Below the pieces are notes generated by a model. The model searched no databases. It worked only from the letters and a program-made list of their open reading frames with translations, and was not told the DNA's origin. From Micropterus salmoides (Eukaryota > Chordata > Actinopteri > Centrarchiformes > Centrarchidae), in the NCBI RefSeq assembly GCF_014851395.1, contig NW_024040041.1, positions 9,478,041 through 9,542,040 on the forward strand: DNA of 64,000 nucleotides, given 5' to 3'. Each line of letters begins with the position of its first letter. Positions within the stretch are counted from its first letter, which is position 1. Positions 36,203-50,493 of the stretch are shown in pieces. The translations under genes were made by a program, and so were the position numbers.

Positions 36203-38460
36203 TCCTTTTCAACACCAACAGAAACCAATATAGCATGAAAACATGAGATAATATTACCAATATACAAATTAAAAAGTATACAACAGAAATAAAGCAGGAG
36301 AATTAGAAATATTAAACTATAGTACTATACCAAGCAATACCATTACAGTCATCATCATGAATGTTTTGCAAGTGCTTAGTATTTATGTACAAAATTATTT
36401 TCTTTCTGGTATAATATTTCCTGGTTTAATATATTCAGCATTAACATCCAGCTTTTAAATCACAGCGTATCAAAACTATAATTTTATAGTGTTTTGTATC
36501 AAGATGCTTGAGTGTGAGGGGCAGAGTATAAGGCAGTACATTTCACTTTTTCAATATGAAGTTAATGTTAAATTAATCGAACAAATTCACTCAACCCTCA
36601 CCTTTAACTGAAGCACTACAGGTTCAGTGGAGCAACAGATAAACAAGTGATGCATTAATTATTGAGTGTAGCAGGTGGTTGGTGGGGACACCAACCAACT
36701 TTATATCGATTGTGTTCTTTTGAGGATGCACATCAATTTGGCTGTTAATTTTTCATCCTGACTACATTCTTTACTCACAAGGACTGTACTGTGAGTTTAC
36801 CTGCAGTCAACAGACTTGAAGCAATCTGTAAAAATAAAAAGAGGAAAACACTGATTGCACATTAAGAGGCAGCATTGGGCCTAATGTCACCTGTCAAAAA
36901 GATATACTAGGCTTTTTTACAGCTCTGCTCCACCATCAAACATTTACAATCACAAACACAAGCAACTTCTATACTGGCCTCTGCTAAAACGCATATTAAA
37001 CATCATACATACATAAAGTATGAATTTACTCAAACAGTTTGACAGGCAGGCCTAAAGGTTTTGACTCACTTGAGGCTTTTTTTTCCTACCACACATCACT
37101 GTCTTCTGCTGTAGTGTGTCTCTTTTCTAACTGTACCTAAACATCTTGCATACCAACTTTTAATTCCCATATATTCCTTTTCCAGATGTGAGTCCAGTCA
37201 GATTTAAAGCCTTATTTGTACGGACACATCTTTGCATGGCCTAATTTGTTTGTAATTCCCAGCGTTCGGACTCTCTCACCGCTACTACTATAGCAGTGAT
37301 GCCATTATACCAGCTGAGGCAGGCCTGGGCTGTGCTACATGTGTACTACATGTTATGCCCTTAATTATGGGATTACAATCCACCGCACATCACAGCTGGG
37401 CCGGCTCTGCGGGGAAGTGTTGCTTCTTCAGTAATTTGCAATCTGTGTGGGTGTTGTCCTTCCGTCAGTCTCCCAGCCCACACTGAAATCTCTCCTCCAG
37501 CTGTCCCCTACGTGCTCCACAAACAATAACATTTTGCGGAGGAGCCCAAGTCAGGCCAAAACCTGGAGTCGTACAATTACACTTTTAGTCACTTGTTCAA
37601 ATGAACCCACAACAAAATATAAAACAAACACAGAATATTAAAAACATTTCTGGAATAACAAATTTCCAACAAACTTAAATGAGTTATACCTTCAAGGCTT
37701 CAACATTTAAATAAAAAAACATTTGTGAATAAAAGTCTTATATATTAAAATGAAGCCGCGGCAATTCAAAGGCTCCTCAGTTTTGCTTGACTATAAATCA
37801 ATTCTAAATATTAAGACAGAGTGTCTCATTAAGTGGAGCACAAAGTACTGCTCCCTCTACATGCTTCGGTAAGAGGCAGAGTTGGCACAAGGGTGAGGAG
37901 GAGTATGGATTGAGAATCAATATAAAAACTAAAAGATGAAGGCCATTTGTTCAAAATGACGATGGCACTTTGCTTATCATATCTTTTTTGTTGTGGTGTT
38001 TAAAGTAGCAACATAAGGATGCTATATGCATGGTTATTTGTACCAATCTATATTCAATGGTTGAATATACATATCGTATTTCTGTCAGTGATGGCCTCTG
38101 TGACAACAACAAAAATGACAACTTGACCTGTTAATACACCTAAAGTCTAAACTCGACTTCTCTTCTCCATATTTATAACAACTTCTCCATCCTCTTCATG
38201 GTCCCATTTTTCTTACTGTACCTATTGTTTCCTCTTTTTCCTTGTAAAAACACTTAATCCCTTCCTTCAGTCTGTTAACCAGAATTTCATAAGTCTGACA
38301 TGAATCTGATCTTTTGTTGTCAAATGTGGAAGGAAAAAAAAAGTAAACAATGTGATCTTCCATGTTAAGGTGGCAACAAAATATCTAATTTGTCTTACAT
38401 GGTTGATAAAATTCCCACATGGCCTACAGAAAAGTGAGCTTCTGAGTGTGTGTTTGAGTC

Positions 38461-40769
38461 TCAGAATTCGTCGTCAGAGCTGAGCAGCAGCGTCTTTTCA
38501 TTGTCCCCGCGGGTGCTGATGTTGCTGTGGCTGCGGGAGAGGGGTGGCCCCCCACCTCGCTCCAATGTGGACTGCTGAGTGTACTGCTGATAAGCTGGGG
38601 AGAAGTTATGGATGGCGTCCTGGACCATGTCCCCTGGATTCATGGTCTCCTTCAGGCTGCTGGAGATGCTCTTCATTGGGGCGCAGCGACCTGGGGGTGG
38701 GGTCGAAAGTTTGGAATATTAATAAAGAGCCACAGAGCAGGTTGGACGGGGAGGGAGAAAAATACAGAAACCATGTTTCCATCCAACTGTCATGTGAATT
38801 TTCCAAATAAATATTTGAAATGTTGCCATAAATAATTATAATTTTTCTAAATTTAATCAGCAGGATGCCATAGACATGCAGATTATATAATAAAGCACAT
38901 AACAGTCATTAGGAGATTACTGGAGGTCACATTTTAACATTTTATGACATCAAAAGATAGGATGTCAAACAATAAAGAAATACCACTAGGAAGATGATGA
39001 CTTAACATCAGTTTACATTAATAAGTTACATTGTTTCAACTATTATCGGCTAAATTTTTTCCTCAACACATAGGTTTTTCCACAGGGAGAGAGTAAGAGG
39101 GGGCCACTGTGCCTGGGTACGAACATAAGATTTAACAAAACTGTGCCAGGAGAGATGAAAAAGGCAACAAGTTCAAAGGCTGAATTCAATGACAGTAAAA
39201 TGAACATAAGGAAACAATACATAACAGCCATAGACCCACAATTTTAAATCTAAACTGATGTCATGCTGTACTGAAAACAATGTAATGGACATTCAACCAC
39301 AATGAAACACAAAAAAGCAAACAAAAAGCACTGTAAAGAGGGCAAACATACAGCTGTTGTTGACAAAAACACAGCTAACATCAGACCTACCGTATTGTCC
39401 ATAGATAGGAAATGAGCCTTTCAGTGCAGCACAGTGGAAGAGAGAAAAAAAGGAAAAGGGGAGAGACAAGGAACACAAGAGAGTCAAGATGAAAATGAAG
39501 AAAGAGGAAAAACAAGTAGCTGTGCTGAAGCAGAAGAAAAGAGAAAGTCTAAAATTTTTAGTGTCAAAGATAGGAATCAAAGTTAAAGGCTGGGACACAA
39601 AGAGTGAGGTCTGATCAGTTCTGTAAGAATCTGTGTATAAAGGATCTTTCAGAGGAGACAGGTTATAATACATAAAATAACATACCGGCTCCCTTTCTCA
39701 TTGTCAACACATTTTGCTTTACTTTTCCAAACCATCAGAATTCCACCACACACATACACACACTTACCATATGAGTCGAGTCTTTTATCCATATAGACCT
39801 TGTAAGTAAAGGCATGGCGCAAAGCAACAGCAGCAAAGAACATCTCGATGCAGATAATGAAGTTTTGATAACCAGCAGCAACAGTTCCCTCTCCCACAGA
39901 GAAGTCAGCTGAGCTGATCTTAGGGATGGCTCCGCACTTCTCCAGGATGGCCAGCAGCATCCCTGGATCGGTCAAAGAGAGACGGAGTGAGAAAACAGAA
40001 ATCATAAACAGAGAATAGGCAGTGCAGATTTCATCGGCACGCTTTGTGTGCATTTTAAATGTGTGCATGAAAAAACCTGCCTGGAGACCAAGAAATTAAA
40101 CACCTGTGTTGAAGTAATGAACCCTAACCCCTGCTGGGTACCAAGCTCAGAGGGTGGTCTTCTTACCTTGCCAGAAGGAGAGGAAGATGACGGACTTCAC
40201 CATGAAGAACTTGAGCACGGGGTTGTATGGGACGAGCAGTTCACGCGTGGCAAAGTAGAAGAGGAAGAGAGCATAGAGCGACAGACTGACGGAGATGTTG
40301 TAGATAATGGTCACATATAGGTAGCCACTAGCCACACTGGAGGAGAGAGACAGAAAAAATAATGTAGTTTAGCTATGAGACACGGGGCAAATGTCTTAGC
40401 GAGGAAACACAGAAACTGGAACCATTTGAATTAAGCATTAAAGACGTAAAAATGATTTATAATCTACTTAAAGCTAATCAAAGCAAGTTTATATTGGAAA
40501 TTTGGAAATCCGCCATCATGGTCTGAAAAGATGTTTGGCTGAAGTCAGTCCATGTCTACAGTAGTGTGACACAAAACAGCAAGTCAGAACCACAAGAAAT
40601 CACTGCTCATGTCCACGTTGTGAATGACAATAGGCAACTTCTTGGAAACATACTTAAAGTCTCCATCTTTGTATTTTCCAAAGGCCTGAAGAATGACAGT
40701 GATCACTGCCATCAGGGGTTTCACCACACAGAACTGGAGGGTTGCCTGAGGAAGCAGGGGGGGGGGGGG

Positions 40770-40845
<76 letters not shown>

Positions 40846-43800
40846 GTAAATATGGCAGGAAAAAAAAGAAGAGAGAAATTATCTAGAAATAAAAAACAGC
40901 AATGCCAGACCACTTTGTTTCATTTATATGACGCGACAGTAGTCTCTGCAAGCAATTTCATACTATATGGAAATCAACATGGATATGAATATCATACTGA
41001 TTTGTAGTAAACATGATAATACATGCAATAACACCGCTATGGTCATCATAGTGGACAGTATTAGTTCCTCTAACCATAAAGCACAACACTAAAACATAGT
41101 TATAACACCCTTTTGATTGGTACCTGTTTGCAAAACCTGAGGAAACCAATAGAGTACGTCTTGCCCCACAGACAACAGGTCCCATACATACAGCTTGACC
41201 TAAAGTGAAGGTTCATAAAAGGTCAAAAGTGTTGAAAACGCACACTACTTGGACACAAAATGAATGTGTGTCATTAATGGAATAAAGACAGGCACTTACT
41301 CAATAGGTTTCCCTCTGATCTCAGCCATGATGGCGCTCTCTCCTCCCAGATACTCATAACACAGACTCAGGAAGTTGTAGATGACAAAGGCTGCAGAGTG
41401 ACACATGTAAAGAAAAAAATGTTACCGCTTTCTGAGCGTGTCCATTGGTGTCAGTGAAAATCATTCCATTAAACAGCCATAAATAATTTACATTTTGTAA
41501 CTGGAGTAAGTGCTTGATGCATTGGCGCACAGCACCACCGTATCTAGAAATTACAAACTATATTAAGGATGAACCAATCTAACTTCCTCTAGCAGGTAAA
41601 AATCTGAAGCTAATTTGTTTTCAGAATGCTTCAGAAGAAAATTAGCTGAAACCCCCAACCTACCTTACATTTATCCTATAGCTCTGACAAAAATATCACG
41701 TCAATGTTGCTGATGTGGGTTTGGGAAAACTTTTAACAGCCTCCAAAAAATAAACTGATGCATGACAGCTATAGCAGCGGGATCAACGCTTGGTGTAACT
41801 GTCATAATTACAGTTTTGTTTTGCTGATTTCGTTTCAGAACTGCTGAGCTTGCTATTTCAAGGCAGAAGGGTGAGTCATCCCCATCAGCAGGCTTAGAAA
41901 TGATGATGGGTAATGTTGTGGGTGAGGTATAAGCCTAAGCATAATTGAAAGGTGTAGTTCTCTAGAGCCAGGAGCAGGAGTGGAGCGGTGTGATAATAGG
42001 ACGCCTGTGGAGACTTTGTTGTAGAAAGCAAACACTGATGAAAGCTCATGGCCCTGTCACAATGACACACAGTAGTGTCACAGAATATACATGGTTCAGA
42101 GAAACGATATACTGTAGATCTTTCCCGAGTGAACTAGATACATTCAAGGCTATGAATGAATGCTATAATAGTCAGTTACATAACTACTGCTAATAAAGAT
42201 CAAAATCATATTGTAACATGCAATGTTTTGTGTTATTTTCCATAGCATCATGGGCATAAAGCCGAAGGAACACAGTTGTGTCTCTGATCCCTTTCTATTC
42301 TGTCCACAGGTCAGATCTGAATTGTAATCAACCAGTGTTTCCCACACATTGACTTTATTTGGTAGGGCCGACCAGGAATATGAATGGCCCACAAAGTATA
42401 TTTGGTGACCCATCCGCGATTGATTAACTACTGGACAATCTCCCCTCGCTCTACCCCGTCTATGCAGTCTACTGACAATTGCACATTCTGCACAGAAACA
42501 GAGAGAGAGACAGAGAGAGGGGTTTTTGAAATTATGTTAGAAGGAGTGGACATGGTGAATATTTTACAAGCATGAACCAGGTAAAGCAACTGTGAATACA
42601 CCTGGTTGATGTCGATGTAATTCAGTAACACATTGTTTTGATACAACAAGCCTCCTCAGGGTGACTTCATAAATTATTACTATTCTGCAAACATGTATAA
42701 TTTTATGGTTAATTTTATCTGACTGAGAAGTAACATACAATTTAAATACACTGCATAGTGCATACTCTTTCCAGTAACTGGTGTCCCTGAGTGAGTAGAA
42801 AGTTTTCTCACCTGCTGCCGCAGGTGTTCTCCGGCTAATTTAAGGGATACAGATACAAGCTCCCCACTGCCTCAGCTCTCTCTGTTGTTTAATGTGGCTG
42901 AGGTTAAAAGTAACCCTGTGATTGTAGCACAACGGCAGAACTAACTCAACACAGTGCTGCTTGTTGCACAACTACACATTCAGTATTTTTTTCACTCTGA
43001 AACTTGCCATGCCTTTACTTTGAAAAGCAATGGCAGTATGAAAGATGAGAGCATAAATATCCATGTGTTAATAACAACAGCAACAACACATATGTCTTAG
43101 TCATTAACGTAGATCCTTAATTGTGCAGACAAAGCTCATCAGGTCAATATTGTGCCTTATTAAACCAACTTGTCTGTCACATCATATCTAATAAAATAAA
43201 CAGCAACCTCTTCTTTCATATACTATTCTATATATATTATCGATATTCATTTATTGATCATGGAATATATACTGATTTGCAATACAAATTCCAAAAAAGA
43301 GGTGTGGGGAGATTTAGTTAAAAGTACATCATTCACGGAAGTACCATAACAGGCACATAACCGGTCCTACATGTGCACCTTTTTAAATCAACCATGAAGG
43401 TACTTAGCATTTGTACAAATGTGTTGCAGTTTAGCCTGAACTTAGTGCTGGGCAATAAAACAATAATGATAATTACCGGAATATAATTTGCCTCAATAAC
43501 AATATAAGAAATGTTCAATAAATGTTTATTAAATGTTTAATTCATTTGAATCATAACTAAATTAGCACTTAATTTTTCTATTAGGATTTTTATTTTGTTG
43601 AGGAAAAGACACTGAAAAAAAGATGAAAAATGGTTTTATCATAATTTTTTTGAATGTTCTACCTCAGATTTGTTAAGTGATCCACTGTTTTTAGGGTTCA
43701 TACCACGTAGCGTAGCGGTAGAACCCTTCTATGTTTGTGTGTTTTAGTTATTAGGGTTCATACCGCGTAGCGTAGCGGTAGAACCCTTCTATGTTTGTGT

Positions 43801-46800
43801 GTTTTAGTTATTAGGGTTCATACTGCGTAGCGTAGCGGTAGAACCCTTCTATGTTTGTGTGTTTTAGTTATTAGGGTTCGTACCATGTAGGGAGGCCTCC
43901 GATTCGTTCATGTAGATGCCTTTTCACCTTTCTAAACTTGTGATTGGTTAAGGGGCGGGCCTAACGGGCAGAGCGGAGCAGAGCTACGAGTCAGCCTGCT
44001 GCTTCCAGCGTGTATTTTTCTCTGGAGGTAACTTAGCCACAAACTGCAGCAGACAGAAAGGTGTAATTTAATTATTATACAGACAGTCAGTAGCCTGGCT
44101 GGTTTATAATAAGTCTATCAATCTGCTACAAACTTTTGTGTACTGTACTGTGTGAGAGCCGTGCTAGTCTGCAGATAGCAACAGGTTAGCAACATCGCTA
44201 ACAGCAAGCTAACGTTAAACAGACACTTTCCCGCTGACACACCGTGCGTGAGCTGATAAGCACCTCTGGCTTTGAGGGAGACCATCCTGTACCTGTCTTC
44301 ATCTTCATCTTTCTGAGAGGATTGCAAAACATGACACCAGCAGGAGTTATCTGGACGATGCTGTGAAACTGAGCTTACTTTAAAGGGTTAAACATCGCTG
44401 CCCAACAGACAGGCGGAGGAAACAGCTACGAGCTCAGTGACGGTCGGATCATAATGTTTATTAAACTCTGTGGAAAATGTTAAACAGCACTGCGGGGCCG
44501 CAACGAGTCTGCGGACTCTCTGAAAAACTTCAGTCCTCCAGAAGTTTGCCCAGAGGAAAAGCCGCTGCGCCTTTCTGCTGAAGTGAGCCTGCTTTGGTGA
44601 GTGAAGCATCGTTAATCATCGTGACTGTGTGCTGCTGCTCTGTGTATGGGACAAACTGTTGTGCTAGATCAGTTGATACCAGGCTATGGATTGCGCTTGA
44701 TGTCATGTAGCCGCTTTCATGCTGCTTTATTATCCGCGGTTATGACGTCAATATGGCGGCTGGCTGCGCTGGATGAAAGGTACGGAGCCGAGAGTGTAAA
44801 TGATCGATCTCGATCTCTCTCTCTCTCGATATCTCTCTCTCTCTCGATATCTCTCTCTCTCTCCCTCCCTCTCTCTCTCTGAGCCATGCTGTTTGTTGAC
44901 ATGTTAGAAACACAGCAGCAAGAGAGAGTATTGTATTGTAGTTTTAATGGCATCTATATTTTCAAACCATTTTAATGAAATAGTATGGTTAATAATACTA
45001 GTATATACATAGTGTATATTTCAATTAAATTATTATATAGTCTAATATGAAAGAAAAATATTTATGCTCCGTGATGTCTGTAATCCTGAGTGGGCTTATT
45101 CCCAGTAAACGTTTTGTTCTTTGCAGTCAGTGCACTCCTACAAATAAAAGCTGTAGTTGTTTTAAGGAAAAGGTCAACTAGCGTATTTGAAGAAAAATTG
45201 CCCAACACATACAGATACATCACACATTAAAACAGGATTTTTATGGACGCTTGCTATAATGGAAACATATTTTTTACATCTCCTCCTACACCGTAGCTCC
45301 AATTGCCACCAAATTTTCTCTGTATCATCATTGGACTTTACATATATAAAGTTGTATAAAGCTTGTTGATGGCTCCTTTCGTTTTCAAAATATTGACCAA
45401 TAAACGTGTAAAGTGGCGTGGTGCAGGACATAAATAGACAAAGATCCACAACCATTGGTCCAATCATCACAAAACGTAAAACAGGCTACAAAATGCATAT
45501 TGTTTGTCCAATCAACACAAAACTTGCAGGATATCTCAACATCAGCACCTCAGACATACCCTGAAAGTCTCATTAAAATCCACCGCTAGGGGGTGCTATA
45601 AATGCATCGTAATTAGACGTGGAATGATACAAATCAAGCTATGGATCAGAAAATGGTTGTCCAGTTGTTACAAAACTTGCAGGATATGTTTTCTAACAAT
45701 GTTGAACCATGTGGTGAAATTATTTTAATGGCGATACTGCGAAAAACGGTATGAACCCGCGAATCACCGCTTGCGGCTATATTTTTTATTTATTTTTATT
45801 AATTTTTTATCATGATAACATTTTTGGCCATATTGCCCAGCCCCATCTAAACTAAAGGTACACTGAGGGTCTATATGCACTCTGTTGGAAGAGGAACACA
45901 TTATCTTCTACTAGCTGAGCAAGCTTTTGTGTGCATGTCCAAGATGCAGAGACAGACAAATGGCATGAAAAAGATTCAAATGCCCATTTCTCCAAATACT
46001 GCCAACTGACTGAACTTGGTCTATATTTTACCTGCAGTAGAAGTCACTAATTTTGTCTATATGAACAGCAGCAGTAATAAACAGTCGGTCTCTACATTTA
46101 AGAGTACATTTCAACAGGTGCTGCCCTACCATGCAATCTCTCAACCTGCCATAAGGCAGGGCGATACTGCAGAGGACAGCAGACTGACCAAACAGTTTCA
46201 CAGCAACCGTGCCCATAACATGATCCTGTTGTTGTCTGTATAGGCATAACAACTAACAATTCTTATAAGGATCAATGAACTGTCAATTCTGTTTTTGATG
46301 AATCAATTAATTTAGTCTATAGGATGTCACAAAATAGTGACAAATGCCCATCACAAGTTTTGAATCCAAGGTGATGTCTTTAAATTAATTATCCAAACAA
46401 CAGTTCAAAGTATTCATAATGATAGAAAGAGAGAAAAGCAGCAAATCCTCACAACTGAGAAGCTGAAACCAGCTGTTATTTGGCATCTTTGCTGTCCTGT
46501 AGATCAACTTGTAGTTTCAGCACTACAGGCATGTTCAGGCAAGTATTCTAATTATGTGATTTAATAAAAGCTAATTCCCATTACCATAGCATGTTATGTA
46601 ATTGATTGTTTAATTCTCAAATTCTGCATGAATTCTTTGAGAAATTCCAGTTGCATTATAGGCTGCTAAGTTAAAGAACAGGCTTACGCTCATAAGTGAG
46701 ATGCCTTTCACACACTTCTTAAGGATTTGCTTGTTTTCATACAGTTGCTAGGAAACAGGTTTCCCCTCCCCTGCAATCCCAACAGGCCATGGAGACATGA

Positions 46801-49800
46801 GAACAAAGATGGCAACCTTTGTAAATGAAGACATGCAAAGGCCATCTGCCACTGATGTATCACCACACATAAATTCTCACACTCTTATTTCTACTGGCAG
46901 TCAAAAGACACATTAGAACATAAAACACTCACTCCCACAGCTGTGGGGAATATTGGTCTGCCGTTTGCATGGCAGCATGTAATCCAGCCTGTAGAAGAAA
47001 CTGCTAGTATACCACTTCATTGCACTGTGTTTCATCCACTCACCTTCATAGCAGTCTCTGACTGTGTCAAAGTACACATAATACTCCTCGTTGGTGAAGA
47101 AAAGAAGGCTGAGCCAGGAGTCGAAGGCATAGATGGGGACTATGAAGAGGATCCTAACTATGTGCCTCTGCTCATTTGGAGAGCTGTAGTAACGTAGGTG
47201 CATGTAGATCTAAAAAGAAGAGAAAGAAAAGAGTTGGAGAAAAAAGGATCCGTCAAATAGATAAAGTGATAATTTAAGATCATACTTTGAACAATATCCC
47301 CATGAAATACATCATTATCTAACCAAGAATTTGCAGTGAGTAAAAAAGTGCCTGGATTTGTATGTTTTAGCTAGTCAAAAGCAAGTATCTATTCTAGGGC
47401 AGAATTATATTATTCCTGTTATCTTTGGTGCACAGATGAGTCACTCCCAGAGCCTGAAACTCAGGCACATCTGACATCTGATGTCATCAGACATCATACA
47501 CTGTCCCAGCTGATAATAATTATATGTCCATGTGGATGGTGACTGAATACATGTTCTTTAGGAGTACAGCCATATTTTTGGAATCAGCAATACAAAAAAA
47601 GGTTTTAACTTTAACTTTCCATAAGTTGCCAGGGGAGATGCTGGAACACTTTTTTTTGATGGCATCATATTGAATCATTGGCTTCGCAATAGAGCTGCTC
47701 ATGCTAGAAATACTGCATAAATAATCAATTAAGGGAGAAATGGACAATAAAATACACTGGAACCTTGGTATAGGTGCACATACACATGAGAACATTTGTA
47801 TTTACACAAAGACGCGTAAAAACATGTAGTTAATATACTGTATACATTATCTCACAAAAGTGAGTACACCCCTCACATTATTGAAAATATTTGATTATAT
47901 CTTTTCATGTGACAACACTGAAGAAATGACACTTTGCTACAATGTAAAATGGCCAATTTGGACATTTTCACTTAGGGGTGTTCTCACTTTTGTTGCAGCA
48001 GTTTAGACATTAATGGCTGTGTGATTTTGAGGGGACAGCAGTTATACAAGCTGTATACTCACTACTTTACATTGTAGCAAAGCGTCATTTCTTCAGTGTT
48101 GTCACATGAAAAGATATAATCATATATTTTCAAAAATGTGAGGGGTGTACTCACTTTTGTGAGATACTGTGTGAGGATATTATATATATATATATATATA
48201 TATATTTATTATGTGAAATGTGCAAAATGACCCAGAATTAGGTCTTGTGCATACAAAGCCTTTACACCATTTTTTTCTTTTTACATGTTTGACAAACCAC
48301 ACATCTTCAGCACATAAAAAAACAAGATAAGACACAGTGAGGGGATATTCATTAGATTATATATTCATCAGATTCCCCTTGTGACACAACAGCTAAGAAT
48401 GTGGTAGATAAATGGGTCAGCAGAAAATAAATGCTGCCTTGTGAAACCTGTGTGTGTGTTTTCATCGGACTCTATTCCATCTGTACAGGTCAGAAGTAAG
48501 TCGTATACTGGAGATCTGCATGTCTGTGTTGTGTGCGTGCACTGACTCATGGGGTTGTTTAGGGTAACTGATACTTGGCTTTTATCACTCCTATTGAGAG
48601 CAGCAGAAGGCAGGAAGAAACGGGCGGGTCTTTGTCACCACCAATTCTGTCTGCTCCATCTGACTCCTGTCCACTTACACAACGTTCCACCTATCACCTT
48701 TCATGACCTGTAAACACACCTTTGGTACAATAACAAACAGTGGGGGGGGGGGGGGGGGGCATCATACCAAGCGAGACCGTGCACAGGGCTTGTTGCTAGA
48801 TGACCCTCCTCTGCACGCGCACACACACACACAAACGCACGCACGCGCCCATCCCCTGCACGTCGTAGTCAATCAGGAGCACCTGTTGCCAGAGTGACAG
48901 AGGGCTCTTCTTTAACCCTGTGTGTGAAGAGCAGCAGCAAACAATGGAGGACAGACCATTAACATAAGCCTCAAGGTACAATAGATCTCAGTTACATGTA
49001 AGGGATGCTTACTAAATACTTCACTGCACCATGAGGGCTGTTCAACTGACACAAACAGCACTGAACTGCACTTATCTGCACCACTAACAACAAACACCTC
49101 TGTTCTCCAGAGATTATGAACACTTTCTGAACTGTTAAAACAGACCTAAAGAGTGTCACTTTATAAACCTAATGTACATCCTAATATAGGCTACAGCGGA
49201 GCAGCAGTTAGAGCAGCACAGAGTGAGGTCTCGCCATGCTTCCACTTTGGCTCAGCTACATGAGGTAATTGTCACATGTTGAGTGTGTTTCAGGAGGAAT
49301 AATCAACCTCAGTCATTCAAACTTGGCACATGAGAGCTCCCTGGCAGCCTTGGGGTTGGGGTGCTGACCGTGAATTGCAACATCCCAGGTTCGCCTCCAG
49401 CCAGGAGGGACAGCATGTCTTTCCTTATCTTTCTCTCCCCTCATTTCCTTTCATCCCTTTTAGTCGGCCATCAGATAAAGGCAATGATAGAACAAAACAA
49501 AACATAAAAACTATGCAAGCCTTTAAAAGGTAGTCCTTCAATTGTTCTGTTTATGTATAATTGCAATGTAAACATCTGTTTCCCATGCCAAAAAAGCCCT
49601 GTTGAATTAAATAGAATGTAATTTGTTTTTAATGCTTAATGCCTGCAGCAATCTTAGGAGGAAGGCTTAGGCAGATCTTCAGTAAGAAGTACTACTTACT
49701 CTGGAGTTAGGTGTCCCTAAAAACAGTGTAATCAATTCAGATTTTGTCATTCATAAGAAACAGATTAAAAAGGTGGTATTATGCTCATTTTCAGGTTTAA

Positions 49801-50459
49801 AATCTTATTTAGGGGTTGTACCAGAACAGGTTTACATGGTTTAATTTTCAAAAAACACCATATTTTTTGTCATACTGCACATTGCTGCAGCTCCTCTTTT
49901 CACCCTGTGTGTCTTTTTAGCAATGGAGTGATACATCTTGTCTCTAAATGATCTATGTTGGGAGTTGCACATGCGCAGTTCCTAGTTAAGGACTACTAGC
50001 CAATCAGAAGCAGAGAAGGGCATGTCAGCGTAAGGCCGGTAATAGCCAATCAGAAGCAGAGAAAGGCGGGTCAGCGAAAAGCCGGTAAACAACTTTGATT
50101 CAGAAAGGACGTGGACACTGGACGTGGATGGCTGCTCAATCCAAATTTGGGGCAATTCTTCCCCATGGGGCCCTGATCACACATGACAATTTTGGTGCAA
50201 TTCGGCCAAAAGGTGGCGCTAAAAGCGAAGCTCAAATCTCTCACTAAATCCCATACATTCCTATGGCATTTTCAAAGGCAGGACGTTTTGCCTCCATTTG
50301 AAATGGCCCATCAAAACCAAACGTGGGGACCTTATGCGGCACGACGGCAGAGCGCCCGGACCTACTCGCGCATCCTCCGCAGGGCGAGGGGGGTGGCTTG
50401 CGCCGGGAGGCTTGGACCCCGCTTACAACTGCTTGCAGTTCTAGTTATTATCATTATCA

Positions 50460-50493
<34 letters not shown>

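Larger units (their letters stand above)
43690..45779. mobile_element. Helitron/Helentron-like non-autonomous element
   Basis: It starts with GGGTTCATACCGCG-type sequence, and the inverse, CGGTATGAACCCGCG, lies near 45750, about 30 bp from the right end. The right end finishes with the short hairpin CCGCTTGCGG followed by CTATA. The left part is a 60-bp minisatellite. Subterminal inverted repeats, an internal tandem array, a 3' hairpin and insertion between T-rich flanks are features of Helentron-associated elements. No Rep/helicase frame is seen. Classification is inference. Confidence 0.5.
43444..45846. mobile_element. hAT-type MITE split by a nested element
   Basis: The left end AGTGCTGGGCAATA and the inverted right end ATGGGGCTGGGCAATA share GCTGGGCAATA. 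Flanks CTGAACTT (43436-43443) and CTAAACTA (45847-45854) match at 6 of 8 bases, as an aged hAT target duplication would. Only about 310 bp belong to this element; the middle is the inserted Helentron-like unit. Confidence 0.75.

Noticed and set aside
40566..40913. Open frames of about 106-109 codons over the GA microsatellite
   Set aside because: They are produced by the dinucleotide repeat; only 40654-40745 on the minus strand is a real exon.
43691..43890. CRISPR-like regular repeats
   Set aside because: The 60-bp units are contiguous with no unique spacers, and the sequence is eukaryotic; it is a minisatellite.
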